Program-made: the position numbers and the translations under genes | Shown: in pieces, positions 1 to 8,942 of the stretch | How positions within the stretch are numbered: position 1 is the stretch's first letter | Layout: each line of letters opens with the position of its first letter | The notes under the pieces: generated by a model | What the model was told of the DNA's origin: nothing | The model's database searches: none | The model's input: the letters and a program-made list of their open reading frames with translations, nothing else | From: Ectopseudomonas composti | GTDB lineage: Bacteria > Pseudomonadota > Gammaproteobacteria > Pseudomonadales > Pseudomonadaceae | DNA length: 64,000 bases | NCBI RefSeq assembly: GCF_001567565.1 | Contig: NZ_LSSW01000029.1 | Coordinates: 744,001-808,000, forward strand | Direction: 5' to 3'

Positions 1-34
1 AACAGGACTCGACGGCCAGCCCAGAACGCCGCAT

Positions 35-805
35 TCACGGCCATATACGCCACTCCGCCTGGCCGCTCTTCCAACGTTCTTCGAGCAACACGCGGTCACG
101 CAGGGTGTCCATCGGCTGCCAGAAGCCGCGATGCAGGTGACTCATGAGCAGGCCTTGCTCGGCCAGTTGGCGCATCGGCTCATATTCCCAGGTGGTTTCA
201 TCACCTTCGATGTAATCGAGTACACCGGGCTCAAGCACGAAGAAGCCGCCGTTGATCCAGCCACCATCGCCCTGGGGTTTTTCCTGGAACCCCTGCACGC
301 GCTGCCCTTGTATATCCAGCGCACCATAGCGGCCGGGCGGCTGCACGGCCGTCACCGTAGCAAGCTTGCCGTGGCTGCGGTGGAATTCGATCAGCTGTGC
401 GATATCGATGTCGGCCACGCCATCGCCGTAGGTCAGGCAGAAGGTCTCGTCGCCCAGGTAATCGCGCACGCGCTTGAGGCGGCCGCCCGTAGCGGTGCTC
501 TCGCCGGTATCAACCAGGGTCACGCGCCACGGCTCAGCATGGCGGTTGTGAATGTGCATCTGGTTTTCCGCCATGTCGAAGGTCACATCCGACATGTGCA
601 GGAAATAGTTGGCGAAATACTCCTTGATCACATAGCCCTTGTAGCCCAGGCAGATCACGAAATCGTTGATACCGAAATGGGAGTAAATCTTCATGATGTG
701 CCAGATGATCGGCTTGCCGCCTATCTCGATCATCGGCTTGGGCCGCAGGTGGGACTCTTCGCTGATACGCGTACCCAACCCACCGGCCAGAATGACTGTT
801 TTCAT
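35..805 (-). CDS. rfbF: glucose-1-phosphate cytidylyltransferase
   Basis: Predicted to make CDP-glucose from CTP and glucose-1-phosphate, the first step toward CDP-linked 3,6-dideoxy or branched sugars in the cytoplasm. The N-terminus carries the nucleotidyltransferase signature (GGLGTRISEES, then RPKPM), followed by IGGKPIIWHIMKIY, and a later NGGFFVLEPGVLDYI segment. At 256 aa it has the usual RfbF length. I start at the ATG at 805, where the family signature begins; a TTG at 838 would add 11 unlikely residues. The gene lies just downstream of flgL on the same strand, the place where pseudomonads often keep flagellin-glycosylation or O-antigen genes. The expected partner rfbG would lie beyond the left edge. 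Function is confident; the link to flagellin is inference. Confidence 0.93.
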   Translation of the reverse strand: MKTVILAGGLGTRISEESHLRPKPMIEIGGKPIIWHIMKIYSHFGINDFVICLGYKGYVIKEYFANYFLHMSDVTFDMAENQMHIHNRHAEPWRVTLVDTGESTATGGRLKRVRDYLGDETFCLTYGDGVADIDIAQLIEFHRSHGKLATVTAVQPPGRYGALDIQGQRVQGFQEKPQGDGGWINGGFFVLEPGVLDYIEGDETTWEYEPMRQLAEQGLLMSHLHRGFWQPMDTLRDRVLLEERWKSGQAEWRIWP

Positions 806-1002
806 AGATTCGCCCAGGTCGTCCGTGCTGACCGACAATTCGTTGACCTTATCCCACTCTTACGAACCGCAAGAGCAAAATGCATGCCGCACCGCCAGAC
901 GAGACCGGCACACGTATGAAGAGACGGAAAACGAGCGACGAATCTCGGCAGGCTTCCCGCCCGGGGTCGCGAGCGTAACAGCCTTGAGGAGAAAGCGGCT
1001 AG
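806..1002. other. intergenic gap between flgL and rfbF
   Basis: About 200 bases between two genes on the minus strand. I see no strong intrinsic terminator, no tRNA and no convincing sigma-70 or RpoN promoter. A promoter for rfbF probably lies here but cannot be pinned down by eye. Confidence 0.4.
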
Positions 1003-2691
1003 CTAACGCAACTGATTGAACAGATTAAGCCCGGCAATCTTCACATAGCTCTGCTGCGCCGCCTCGAGCACGATGGTCTGAAACGACAGGCGCGACAACG
1101 CCTCGGCGTAGTCGAGTTCGCGCAGCTCGGCCTGTACCGACTTGTTCACCAGTGTCACATCCTCGTTGTCGACGCTGGTGGTGTCGATCAGGTTGAGGCG
1201 CGCGCCGATTTCGGTCTGCACTTCCAGTACGTTGCCCATGCCGTTGTCGAGGTTCTTCAGGGCGATGGCGACTTCATCGCGAACAGCCAGGTTGCCGGCC
1301 GGCGAAGTCGGTGAAGACTCCAGAGCCTGACGCAGACGGGAGATAGTGTTGAGGATGCTGCGCTGCTCCTGGAACTGCGGCTGCACACCGAACTCGTCGC
1401 CACCTGCGGCAGCGGCGGGACCGGAGATGCTGAACTCAGCCCCGTATACAGCGAAGGTGGCAGGATACGGAGCGGTAACGGTTCCGGTGGTCAACACCGG
1501 GCTATTGGGGCCGACCGGCTGGGCATAGACCTCGTAGTTGGTGTCATCGGTGAAACGCAGCACCACTCCGGACGTGGGGAACTGACTGTCGAACACGGCC
1601 TGGTTGACGATGTTGCCGCCAGCCACCACGGCTGCCGAACCGTTGGTAGAGGCGCGTGTCACCGCGAACTCGGTGGGCGCCGACTGCAGGGTAAAGCTGT
1701 GCGTACCGATGCCTGGCGTGCCAGCGGTGGCAGGCGGCTGAATATCGGCCAGCAGGTTATCGAGATCCAGCTCGTTGTCGCCCTCTTTCAACACCACATC
1801 GAGCTGAAAACGCATGCCACGGAAATTGATGACGTTGCCGCCGTTGACCAGCGGATCAATCTTGCCGCCCCCCGGAATCTCGGAGGTGACGTCCGCACCA
1901 CTGGCATCGTAGATACGGAACTCGGTACCACTGACGAAGGCCAGCGAATAGGGCTCGCCATTACGGAAATCGGAATTGAAGGCGCGCTCGTCCTCGACCA
2001 GCCCCGGCGAGATGAAGACGCGCTGGTCGGCAGCCGGCACCGCAGGAATGGTGGTTGCCGGCAAGGGAGGAGATGGCAATGCCGGGTTATTGACTCCGTT
2101 GCCGTTAGCCACACGGTTGGCATTGGTGACGTCTTCGAACAGGCGTTTGCCGTTGTCGTTGATCGCCACGCTGGTGGAGCTGGCCACCTGCAGGCTGCGC
2201 TGCCCCTCGTCACCGAAGTAGGAGTAGGTCCCGTCCGGGTTACGCACGAAGGGTTCGTTCTTGCCCAGAAAGCCGGAGAACAGATACTCGCCGCGGGCGT
2301 TGCGACTGTTCATCAGGTTGAGCAACTCGGCCTCGCGTTCGGATAGTTCCTTGGCGATGGAGTTACGGTCTTCCGCCGATAGCGAACCACCGCCTGCGCG
2401 CACTGCCAGCTCGCGCACGCGCTGCAGTACGGTATTAGCCGAGTTGAGCGTGGTCTCTTCCTGGGTCAGGCTGTTCTTGGCGGCGGTGAGGTTGTCGCTG
2501 TACTGCTTGAGCACCGCCTGCTGCTGCTCGAGTTGCAGCAGACGTACCGATGCCACCGGGTCGTCTGCCGGAGTGAGAATGCGGTTGCCGCTGCTGATCT
2601 GCTCCTGGGTGCGAATCAGATTCGAATAGTTGCGCCCCAGGCCGGAAACGCCGTTGTTGAATGCCTGGATGGATGAGATGCGCATGACCAT
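1003..2691 (-). CDS. flgL: flagellar hook-associated protein 3 FlgL
   Basis: Hook-filament junction protein, exported by the flagellar type III apparatus and placed between FlgK and flagellin. The N-terminus (MRISSIQAFNNGVSGLGRNY) and the C-terminus (SRLSFQTIVLEAAQQSYVKI) are the conserved coiled-coil ends of the flagellin/FlgL superfamily. The centre (about residues 170-450) is variable and makes the protein (562 aa) longer than many FlgL proteins. I chose the ATG at 2691 because AGAGG lies 8 nt upstream; the ATG at 2685 gives the canonical MRISS start and is equally possible. Last gene of the flgFGHIJKL operon, 68 nt after flgK, with two small hairpins in the gap. Confidence 0.96.
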   Translation of the reverse strand: MVMRISSIQAFNNGVSGLGRNYSNLIRTQEQISSGNRILTPADDPVASVRLLQLEQQQAVLKQYSDNLTAAKNSLTQEETTLNSANTVLQRVRELAVRAGGGSLSAEDRNSIAKELSEREAELLNLMNSRNARGEYLFSGFLGKNEPFVRNPDGTYSYFGDEGQRSLQVASSTSVAINDNGKRLFEDVTNANRVANGNGVNNPALPSPPLPATTIPAVPAADQRVFISPGLVEDERAFNSDFRNGEPYSLAFVSGTEFRIYDASGADVTSEIPGGGKIDPLVNGGNVINFRGMRFQLDVVLKEGDNELDLDNLLADIQPPATAGTPGIGTHSFTLQSAPTEFAVTRASTNGSAAVVAGGNIVNQAVFDSQFPTSGVVLRFTDDTNYEVYAQPVGPNSPVLTTGTVTAPYPATFAVYGAEFSISGPAAAAGGDEFGVQPQFQEQRSILNTISRLRQALESSPTSPAGNLAVRDEVAIALKNLDNGMGNVLEVQTEIGARLNLIDTTSVDNEDVTLVNKSVQAELRELDYAEALSRLSFQTIVLEAAQQSYVKIAGLNLFNQLR

Positions 2692-2710
2692 GGGGCTTGC
2701 CTCTTGCAAC

Positions 2711-2755
2711 GCCTGTCATCAGCACAGGCCGCACCTTCCCGAACGCGGGAAGGTG
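2711..2755 (-). other. two tandem hairpins in the flgK-flgL gap
   Basis: Two perfect inverted repeats lie between the flgK stop and the flgL start. One is a 6-bp stem at 2711-2716/2724-2729. The other is a 10-bp stem with a 4-nt loop at 2732-2741/2746-2755. Neither has a U-tract on the minus strand, so they look more like mRNA processing or stabilising elements than terminators. The first ends only about 7 nt from the flgL ribosome binding site. Confidence 0.5.
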
Positions 2756-2759
2756 ACTA

Positions 2760-4805
2760 TCAGAATGTATTGATCAGAGTATCGAACAGGTTACGCGCAA
2801 CTTGAATAATCTGCGCGGATGCCTGGTAGTACTGTTCGAACTGGATCAGTTTGGCCGCTTCTTCATCGAGGTTGACCCCAGACACCGAGTCACGATTATC
2901 GGTGGCCTGCTTGAGAATCGCGCCCGTCGCTTCACCGTCCACGCGCGCCTGACTGGTCAGCGTACCGACTCGCTCGACGAGGTCACCATAAGAGTCGGAA
3001 AAGCTGGAACCGGTGGTTGTGGGCGCTGCCGGATTGATGCCGATCACCGACTTGTTCTGCAGGTTGACCAGGTTCAACGCGTTACGGTTGTCCGACACGC
3101 CATTGGTGTTGAACGACACAGAGAAATTGTCGCCACCCGAGGGGCGACCGCTGATGGTCACCTGGTAGTCGAACGCAGCAGGGATCCCAGGCGGGTTGGC
3201 CGGTACGCTGATGGTCAGCGCATTGTCCTGCCCGGGGACGATGCTGCCGGTGTCGATCACGTTGCCGTTGATGTCGACCACGTCGTAGCTCTGGGTCGCT
3301 CCACCGCCAGCCCCCATCACGATGCGCAGTGGTGGCGCATTACGCAGGCTGGTTTCCAGATCTGCCTGGGCAGCCGGGTCATAGATATCGATTTCGGTCA
3401 GCAGTTTCGGCTGAGTGATCTTGCCGGTACCGATATTGGCCGGGCTGGTTTCGGCCTTGAGCGGCGCAGCGAAGGCCAGCTCCTCGGCGTTTTTCATGTC
3501 CGCACGGACATCACGACCGGCGTTGCGGGTCGGCATTACCTGAAAGCGGTCGCCTGCGGCAAAGGTGCCGCTGGCCACACCTAGGGAAAAGCCGTCTATC
3601 TCAGGTGCCGGCACGGTGGTGATATCGAAGGTTGCCGGCGTGGTCGGGAACTGCGTGCCATCGGACAGGCGCCGCACCACGTACTCGGTGGCACTGGTGA
3701 ATTGCACCTCGTAGTCGCTGGTGGTCAGCTGCGTGGTGTCCGTGATGGTGACGTTGAGGTTGGCGTTAGGGTCGCTGTTGCCCACACGTGCCAGGCTACG
3801 CTGGCTGAGCAGTGCGGGATCATTGATCGAACGGAACAGCTCGTTGCCGAACTGACCATTGAGATCCAGCCCCTGCCCCAGCTGTCGGTTGATCTGATCA
3901 GAGATCGACAGCGCCAGACGCCCCACCGAATTGAGTGAAGTGTCCAGTACGTCCTCGCGGTAACGCAGCAGCCCCCCCATCTCGCCACCGGTGATCAACG
4001 AAGTGACGTTCTGTCGGGAGTTGCCACTGACGAACTGAATCTCGTGGCGCAGCGGATCAGCCTGCCCCGGCACCACCTCGATTCGAGAGGCCTGACTGCC
4101 TACAACCAGAGGCTGGCCGGAACCGATGAACAGGTTGTAGCTGTTGTCGTCCTGCGGAACGACGGTCACGCCGACGAACTCGGACAGCTTGCGCACCGCT
4201 TCTTCACGGGCATCGAGCAGGTCATTCGGTGCCTGACCATTGGACGCCGCGATGGCAATTGCGTCGTTGTAACCAGCAATCGAAGTGGCCAGCTGGTTGA
4301 CCTGATCGGTAACCGCCGACAACTGCTTGTTGATGAAGGCATTCTGCTCGTACAGACGGTCGTAGACCGTGTTGAAGCGCTTGGCCAGACCTTCGGCTTC
4401 AGACAGGGCCAACTGCCGTGCCGGTACGTTCGCCGGGTCCTCCGCCGCGGTCTGCAGCGCGGAGAACAGCTTCTGCAAGCCCGGGGTAATCCCCGTGGTG
4501 CTGCCCGCCAGCAACGAATCGAGCTGATTGATCTGACTCAGATAAGCCTTGGTGTCGCTGTTCAGGGCCGTGCTGCTACGCACCTGGGTAGTCAGGAATT
4601 CGTTATAGATGCGCCGCACGTCCACCAGCGTGGTGCCCGAGCCGATGTAACCGGCGCCGCTGAATTGCGGCGTGCGCGTGGCCTGCACCGAATCCTGACG
4701 GGAGAAGCCAGGTGTATTGACGTTGACGATGTTGTGACCGGTAACAGCCAGCGAGGTCTTGTTGGCGGCAAGACCGGAGAGGCCGATATTGAGTAGGTCA
4801 GCCAT
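2760..4805 (-). CDS. flgK: flagellar hook-associated protein 1 FlgK
   Basis: First hook-filament junction protein, secreted and assembled on the hook tip under the FlgN chaperone. The N-terminus (MADLLNIGLSGLAANKTSLA, then VTGHNIVNVNTPGFSRQ) is the flagellar rod/hook motif, and the C-terminus (VNLDEEAAKLIQFEQYYQAS...ARNLFDTLINTF) is the matching helix. Length 681 aa is normal for Pseudomonas FlgK. A GAGG ribosome binding site lies 7 nt before the ATG. It follows flgJ by 9 nt in the flgF operon. Its chaperone gene flgN lies in this window at 16366-16833. Confidence 0.97.
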   Translation of the reverse strand: MADLLNIGLSGLAANKTSLAVTGHNIVNVNTPGFSRQDSVQATRTPQFSGAGYIGSGTTLVDVRRIYNEFLTTQVRSSTALNSDTKAYLSQINQLDSLLAGSTTGITPGLQKLFSALQTAAEDPANVPARQLALSEAEGLAKRFNTVYDRLYEQNAFINKQLSAVTDQVNQLATSIAGYNDAIAIAASNGQAPNDLLDAREEAVRKLSEFVGVTVVPQDDNSYNLFIGSGQPLVVGSQASRIEVVPGQADPLRHEIQFVSGNSRQNVTSLITGGEMGGLLRYREDVLDTSLNSVGRLALSISDQINRQLGQGLDLNGQFGNELFRSINDPALLSQRSLARVGNSDPNANLNVTITDTTQLTTSDYEVQFTSATEYVVRRLSDGTQFPTTPATFDITTVPAPEIDGFSLGVASGTFAAGDRFQVMPTRNAGRDVRADMKNAEELAFAAPLKAETSPANIGTGKITQPKLLTEIDIYDPAAQADLETSLRNAPPLRIVMGAGGGATQSYDVVDINGNVIDTGSIVPGQDNALTISVPANPPGIPAAFDYQVTISGRPSGGDNFSVSFNTNGVSDNRNALNLVNLQNKSVIGINPAAPTTTGSSFSDSYGDLVERVGTLTSQARVDGEATGAILKQATDNRDSVSGVNLDEEAAKLIQFEQYYQASAQIIQVARNLFDTLINTF

Positions 4806-4814
4806 GGTTCAACC

Positions 4815-5999
4815 TCAAGTCCTTGTGGTGGCGCTATCGGCAGCGGCGATTGCCTGATAGGTCTGCATCTTGCGGGCGATCTGCGAGATCTTGCGCGCAT
4901 AGTTCGGGTCGGTGGCGTAACCGGCCTGCTGCAGCTCCTTGACGAAACGCTCCGGGTTCTCGGTGACGTTCAGCGCCTTCTCATAGCGACCGTTGTTCTG
5001 CAGGAAGCTGACGTAGTCGTCGAAGCTCTGCGCGTAGGAGTCGTAGGCGCGGAAGTTGGCCGCCTCCCTCACCGCCTTGCCGCCCTTGTATTCAGTGGTC
5101 AGCACGCGAGCCGACTCACCATCCCACGTGTTGTGGGACTTGATGCCGAACAGGTTGTGGCTGCTCTGGCCATCGCCAGTGCGAATGATCGACTTGCCCC
5201 AGCCGGTTTCCAGCGCGGCCTGCGCCACCAGATAACGCGGGTCGACGCCGATCTTCTCGGCTGCAGCCTCCGCCATTGGCAGCATGGTGGCGACGAATTC
5301 CTGCGGCGAGCTGAACGCCGCCTTGCCCGGCGCCAGCGGCGGCTGGGCGATACGCCGGCCGGTCAAGGCATCGCTGTTGGCCAAGCTCAGAGCTAGCGCC
5401 TTGGGTGCAGCACTGGCCTGAGCCGGAATCCAGTCATTACCTGCCAGTGCCTTGCCCTCGCCTTCCCCTGCCGACGGCACGATGCCGGCCAACAGGCGAT
5501 CGGCCAGCTTGCCCGGCACCGCCAGGCGGCGACGATTGAGCAGTGCCACGTCATCACGGAAACCTTCGCTGTTGGCGACCTTGTCGGCTTTCGCCTCACC
5601 TGTCGCGGCAACCGGCTGTTCGATCTGCGCGAAGGGATTGGGACGACTGGAGGGATGCTTGATCTTCGACATCTGCCGCACCAGCACGTCGGCCAGACCA
5701 ATGCCGCGCCCTTCCTTGGAGAGCGTTACGGCCAGTTGCTGATCGTGCATGTCCTGATAGGTCTTGCTCTCGTTGCTGTTCATGAAGTTGCCCTCGCCGA
5801 ACGCGGCGTTGGCCGAGCGCATGGCCTTGAGCATTTCGTTCATGAACAGCGACTCGAACTCCTGAGCGACCTTGCGGATGTTCTGCTCGGTATCACCGCC
5901 CACCTTGAACTGGTTGAGGCGGTTCAGGTCGGTGAAAGCACCGCTATCGACCGGGCTTTTGCCACCGGCCAGCAGGCCGGCTGAGAGTCGGGAATCCAT
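4815..5999 (-). CDS. flgJ: flagellar rod assembly protein/muramidase FlgJ
   Basis: Rod scaffold plus peptidoglycan hydrolase that opens the wall for the growing rod. The N-terminal part (about residues 25-115) is the rod-binding domain, with a KVAQEFESLFMNEMLKAMR segment. A linker of about 110 residues follows. The C-terminal part (about 230-390) is a glucosaminidase (GH73) domain, including AQAALETGWGKS with the likely catalytic Glu and the HNLFGIK motif. At 394 aa it is the two-domain gammaproteobacterial form. A GGAGG site lies 9 nt before the ATG. Nested tightly between flgI and flgK. Confidence 0.97.
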   Translation of the reverse strand: MDSRLSAGLLAGGKSPVDSGAFTDLNRLNQFKVGGDTEQNIRKVAQEFESLFMNEMLKAMRSANAAFGEGNFMNSNESKTYQDMHDQQLAVTLSKEGRGIGLADVLVRQMSKIKHPSSRPNPFAQIEQPVAATGEAKADKVANSEGFRDDVALLNRRRLAVPGKLADRLLAGIVPSAGEGEGKALAGNDWIPAQASAAPKALALSLANSDALTGRRIAQPPLAPGKAAFSSPQEFVATMLPMAEAAAEKIGVDPRYLVAQAALETGWGKSIIRTGDGQSSHNLFGIKSHNTWDGESARVLTTEYKGGKAVREAANFRAYDSYAQSFDDYVSFLQNNGRYEKALNVTENPERFVKELQQAGYATDPNYARKISQIARKMQTYQAIAAADSATTRT

Positions 6000-6013
6000 A
6001 TCGGCGATCCTCC

Positions 6014-7333
6014 TCAGATCACGATCAGGTCAGCCTGAAGAGCGCCGGCTTGCTTGAGCGCCTCCAGGATGGCCATCAGGTCGGAAGGCGCCGCGCCCAC
6101 CTGGTTAACCGCACGGACGATCTCGTCGAGACTGGTGCCCGGGCCGAACTTGAACATCGGCTTGGCTTCTTGCTCGGCGCCCACGCGCGAACGGGGTACC
6201 ACTGCAGTCTGCCCGCCGGACAGGGCCTCGGGCTGGCTGACGATAGGGTCTTCGGTGATGGTCACAGTCAGGCTGCCGTGGGTGACGGCGGCCGGTTGCA
6301 CCTTGACGTCCTGACCGATCACGATCGTGCCGGTGCGCGAGTTGATGATGACCTTGGCCACTGCCTTGCCGGCTTCGACCTGAAGATTCTCGAGGATCGA
6401 CAGGTAATCGACACGCTGATTGGGATCGAGCGGCGCACTGACGCGAATCGACCCGCCATCGATGGCCTGCGCGACGCCCGGGCCAAGCAGGTCGTTGATC
6501 TGATCGACGATGTTCTTCGCCGTGGTGAAGTCGGGCCGATTGAGGTTGAGGGTCAGGGTGTTGCCCTGATCGAAGCCGCTCGGTACCGGACGCTCCACCG
6601 TGGCACCACCCGGAATACGGCCGGCGGACGGCACGTTGACGGTGATGCGCGAGCCATCGGCGCCGCTGGCATCGAAGCCACCGACCACCAGGTTGCCCTG
6701 GGCGATGGCGTAGACGTTGCCGTCGATGCCCTTGAGCGGCGTCATCAGCAGGCTGCCGCCACGCAGGCTCTTGGCGTTACCAATGGAGGAAATGGTGATG
6801 TCGATGGTCTGGCCTGGTTTGGCGAACGCCGGCAGGTCAGCATGCACCGACACCGCTGCGACGTTCTTCAACTGCACGTTGCCGCCTGGCGGCACCTTGA
6901 TGCCGAACTGGGCCAGCATGTTGTTGAAGGTCTGCACGGTAAATGGCGTCTGGGTAGTCTGGTCGCCACTGCCATTGAGACCGACCACCAGGCCGTAACC
7001 GATCAACTGGTTGCTGCGCACCCCCTGGATCGACGCCAGATCCTTCAGGCGCTCGGCCTGGGTCGGCAGGCTCAGCAGCATGCACGCGAGCATGGTCGCC
7101 AGCAGCAGCCAATCGTTGGCACCGCGATGGCGATAGCCACGATGAGCAACGGCGAACTGCCGACGGCACGCCCCTGCCTGTGCCGACTCGAGGCGGTCAA
7201 GTCGCGCGCCTCGCTTGGCGCTCGAGGTGACGGTAAAAGCCTTGCGCGCAGAGCCGCCAGCCGTCACTCGCGCATACCAGTGAGACAGACGATTGAACAG
7301 CACGTACGGGGAATGAGTCAGCCAGGTTTTCAT
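6014..7333 (-). CDS. flgI: flagellar P-ring protein FlgI, with long N-terminal extension
   Basis: Forms the P ring around the rod in the peptidoglycan layer, with FlgA as chaperone. The predicted mature part starts near residue 94 (AERLKDLASIQGVRSNQLIG) and runs about 346 residues, the normal mature size. Upstream lies a hydrophobic signal segment (WLLLATMLACMLLSLPTQA), preceded by some 74 basic, non-hydrophobic residues. There is no in-frame ATG closer than the one inside the hydrophobic stretch, and GGGGAG sits 6 nt before the ATG at 7333. The long start is therefore the best supported, although usual FlgI precursors have only about 20-25 leader residues. See the separate finding. Function is certain; the N-terminus is not. 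Confidence 0.93.
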   Translation of the reverse strand: MKTWLTHSPYVLFNRLSHWYARVTAGGSARKAFTVTSSAKRGARLDRLESAQAGACRRQFAVAHRGYRHRGANDWLLLATMLACMLLSLPTQAERLKDLASIQGVRSNQLIGYGLVVGLNGSGDQTTQTPFTVQTFNNMLAQFGIKVPPGGNVQLKNVAAVSVHADLPAFAKPGQTIDITISSIGNAKSLRGGSLLMTPLKGIDGNVYAIAQGNLVVGGFDASGADGSRITVNVPSAGRIPGGATVERPVPSGFDQGNTLTLNLNRPDFTTAKNIVDQINDLLGPGVAQAIDGGSIRVSAPLDPNQRVDYLSILENLQVEAGKAVAKVIINSRTGTIVIGQDVKVQPAAVTHGSLTVTITEDPIVSQPEALSGGQTAVVPRSRVGAEQEAKPMFKFGPGTSLDEIVRAVNQVGAAPSDLMAILEALKQAGALQADLIVI

Positions 7334-7349
7334 CTACAGCTCCCCGCGA

Positions 7350-8072
7350 TCAGAACGGCCACAGTGGGCTCATGAAGAAACGACTCATCCAGCCGGGTTG
7401 GCTGGCATCGGCGAAGGCACCAGTACCCGAATAGGTGATGCGCGCATCGGCGACACGAGTGGAAGACACGGTGTTATCGGTGGAAATATCGTCGGCTCGC
7501 ACCAGCCCGGAAATACGCATCAGTTCATCGCCGGTATTGAGCGTCATCCACTTCTCGCCGCGCACAGCCAGAATGCCGTTGGGCAGCACCTCAGCCACGG
7601 TCACGGTGACCGAACCCGACAGGCTGTTGCTCTGCCCGGCCTGACCGGAGCCAGTGTTGGCGCGCTTGGAATCCCAGCTCGAATCCAGACTCAGGTTGTT
7701 GTTGGTCATACCCAGAGCACTGAGGCTGCGCAGCGGGTTGTCTGGCGCGACGGCCATACCGAACAGATTGGGCACCCCCAGGGTGCCGCTGCTGTCTTTC
7801 TGCAGCGCACTGTTGGCGTTCTTACTGGCCTGGGTCCGTTCGTTCAGCGAGATGGTGATGATGTCACCCACGCGAAATGCCTTGCGGTCGTCATACAGGC
7901 CGTTCTCGAAACCCGCCTGATAGATCGAACCATTGTTCTGTGCAGCCGGAAGCGGCGTACGCGGCAGCACCGGCGCGTAATAGGGATCATCCGGCTTGGC
8001 TGTCGGCGCCACGCAACCGCTGACAAGCAGCAAGCCAGCCAACAGGGGGAAACAGAAAATTTGCCGGTTCAT
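7350..8072 (-). CDS. flgH: flagellar L-ring lipoprotein FlgH
   Basis: Outer-membrane lipoprotein that forms the L ring of the flagellar basal body. The start (MNRQIFCFPLLAGLLLVSGC) is a lipoprotein signal with lipobox VSGC. The conserved core includes FRVGDIITISLNERTQASKNA, LPNGILAVRGEKWMTLN and a C-terminal region ending WPF. I use the ATG at 8072, which has GAGG 8 nt upstream; a GTG at 8078 is too close to that site. Length 240 aa is typical. It sits between flgG and flgI in the flgF operon. Confidence 0.97.
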   Translation of the reverse strand: MNRQIFCFPLLAGLLLVSGCVAPTAKPDDPYYAPVLPRTPLPAAQNNGSIYQAGFENGLYDDRKAFRVGDIITISLNERTQASKNANSALQKDSSGTLGVPNLFGMAVAPDNPLRSLSALGMTNNNLSLDSSWDSKRANTGSGQAGQSNSLSGSVTVTVAEVLPNGILAVRGEKWMTLNTGDELMRISGLVRADDISTDNTVSSTRVADARITYSGTGAFADASQPGWMSRFFMSPLWPF

Positions 8073-8110
8073 AACCACTACCTCGCGGCGTTCACAACAG
8101 AGTCAAAAAA

Positions 8111-8896
8111 TCAGAGGTTCTGCGTCACGAAGGACAGCATCTGATCAGCGGTGGAAATCACCTTGGAGTTCATTTCATAGGCACGCTGGGTGGTGATCAT
8201 GTTCACCAGCTCCTCCACCACACTGACGTTGGAGTTTTCCAGGGTGTTCTGCAGCGTGGTACCCAGACCATTGAGCCCTGGGTTGCCGACCTGTGGCGCA
8301 CCGCTGGAACCGGTCTCCAGGAACAGGTTGTTGCCGATGGCTTCAAGGCCTGCCGGGTTGACGAAGTCAGCCAGCTGAATGTTGCCGATCACCTGCGGCT
8401 GCGCGTTGCCGGCGGTGGTCACCGAAACGGTACCGTCCTCACCGACGGTGAAAGTGCGCACTTCGGCGGGCAGGACGATGGCCGGCTCCAGGGCAAAGCC
8501 CTGGGAAGTGACAATCTGCCCGTCGGAGTTCAGATGGAAGCTGCCATCACGGGTATAGGAAACGGTGCCGTTGGGCTGCAGGATCTGGAAGAAGCCACGG
8601 CCGTTCACTGCCAAATCCAGCGGCTGCTCGGTGGTCTGCAGGCTGCCGGCGGTGAAGATCTTCTGCGTTCCCACCACGCGCACACCTGTACCCAACTGCA
8701 GACCGGACGGCAGTTCGCTGTCCTGGCTGGACTGGCCACCAGGCTGACGACGGATCTGATAGAGCAGATCCTCGAACTCGGCGCGATCGCGCTTGAAGCC
8801 GGTGGTCGCAACGTTGGCCAGGTTGTTGGAAATGGTGGTCAGGTTCATGTCCTGGGCGGACAAACCGGTCTTGCTGACCCACAGTGCCGGAAGCAT
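8111..8896 (-). CDS. flgG: flagellar distal rod protein FlgG
   Basis: Distal rod subunit that crosses the periplasm and joins the hook. The N-terminus carries the rod/hook motif (TTISNNLANVATTGFKRDRA) and the C-terminus the partner helix (VVEELVNMITTQRAYEMNSK). Length 261 aa matches the family. A GAGGAG site lies 7 nt before the ATG. Follows flgF by 46 nt. Confidence 0.98.
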   Translation of the reverse strand: MLPALWVSKTGLSAQDMNLTTISNNLANVATTGFKRDRAEFEDLLYQIRRQPGGQSSQDSELPSGLQLGTGVRVVGTQKIFTAGSLQTTEQPLDLAVNGRGFFQILQPNGTVSYTRDGSFHLNSDGQIVTSQGFALEPAIVLPAEVRTFTVGEDGTVSVTTAGNAQPQVIGNIQLADFVNPAGLEAIGNNLFLETGSSGAPQVGNPGLNGLGTTLQNTLENSNVSVVEELVNMITTQRAYEMNSKVISTADQMLSFVTQNL

Positions 8897-8942
8897 ATCG
8901 TTTCTCCTCGGGCGCCGGTTTTACGGCGCCGCGTGCTGGTAA

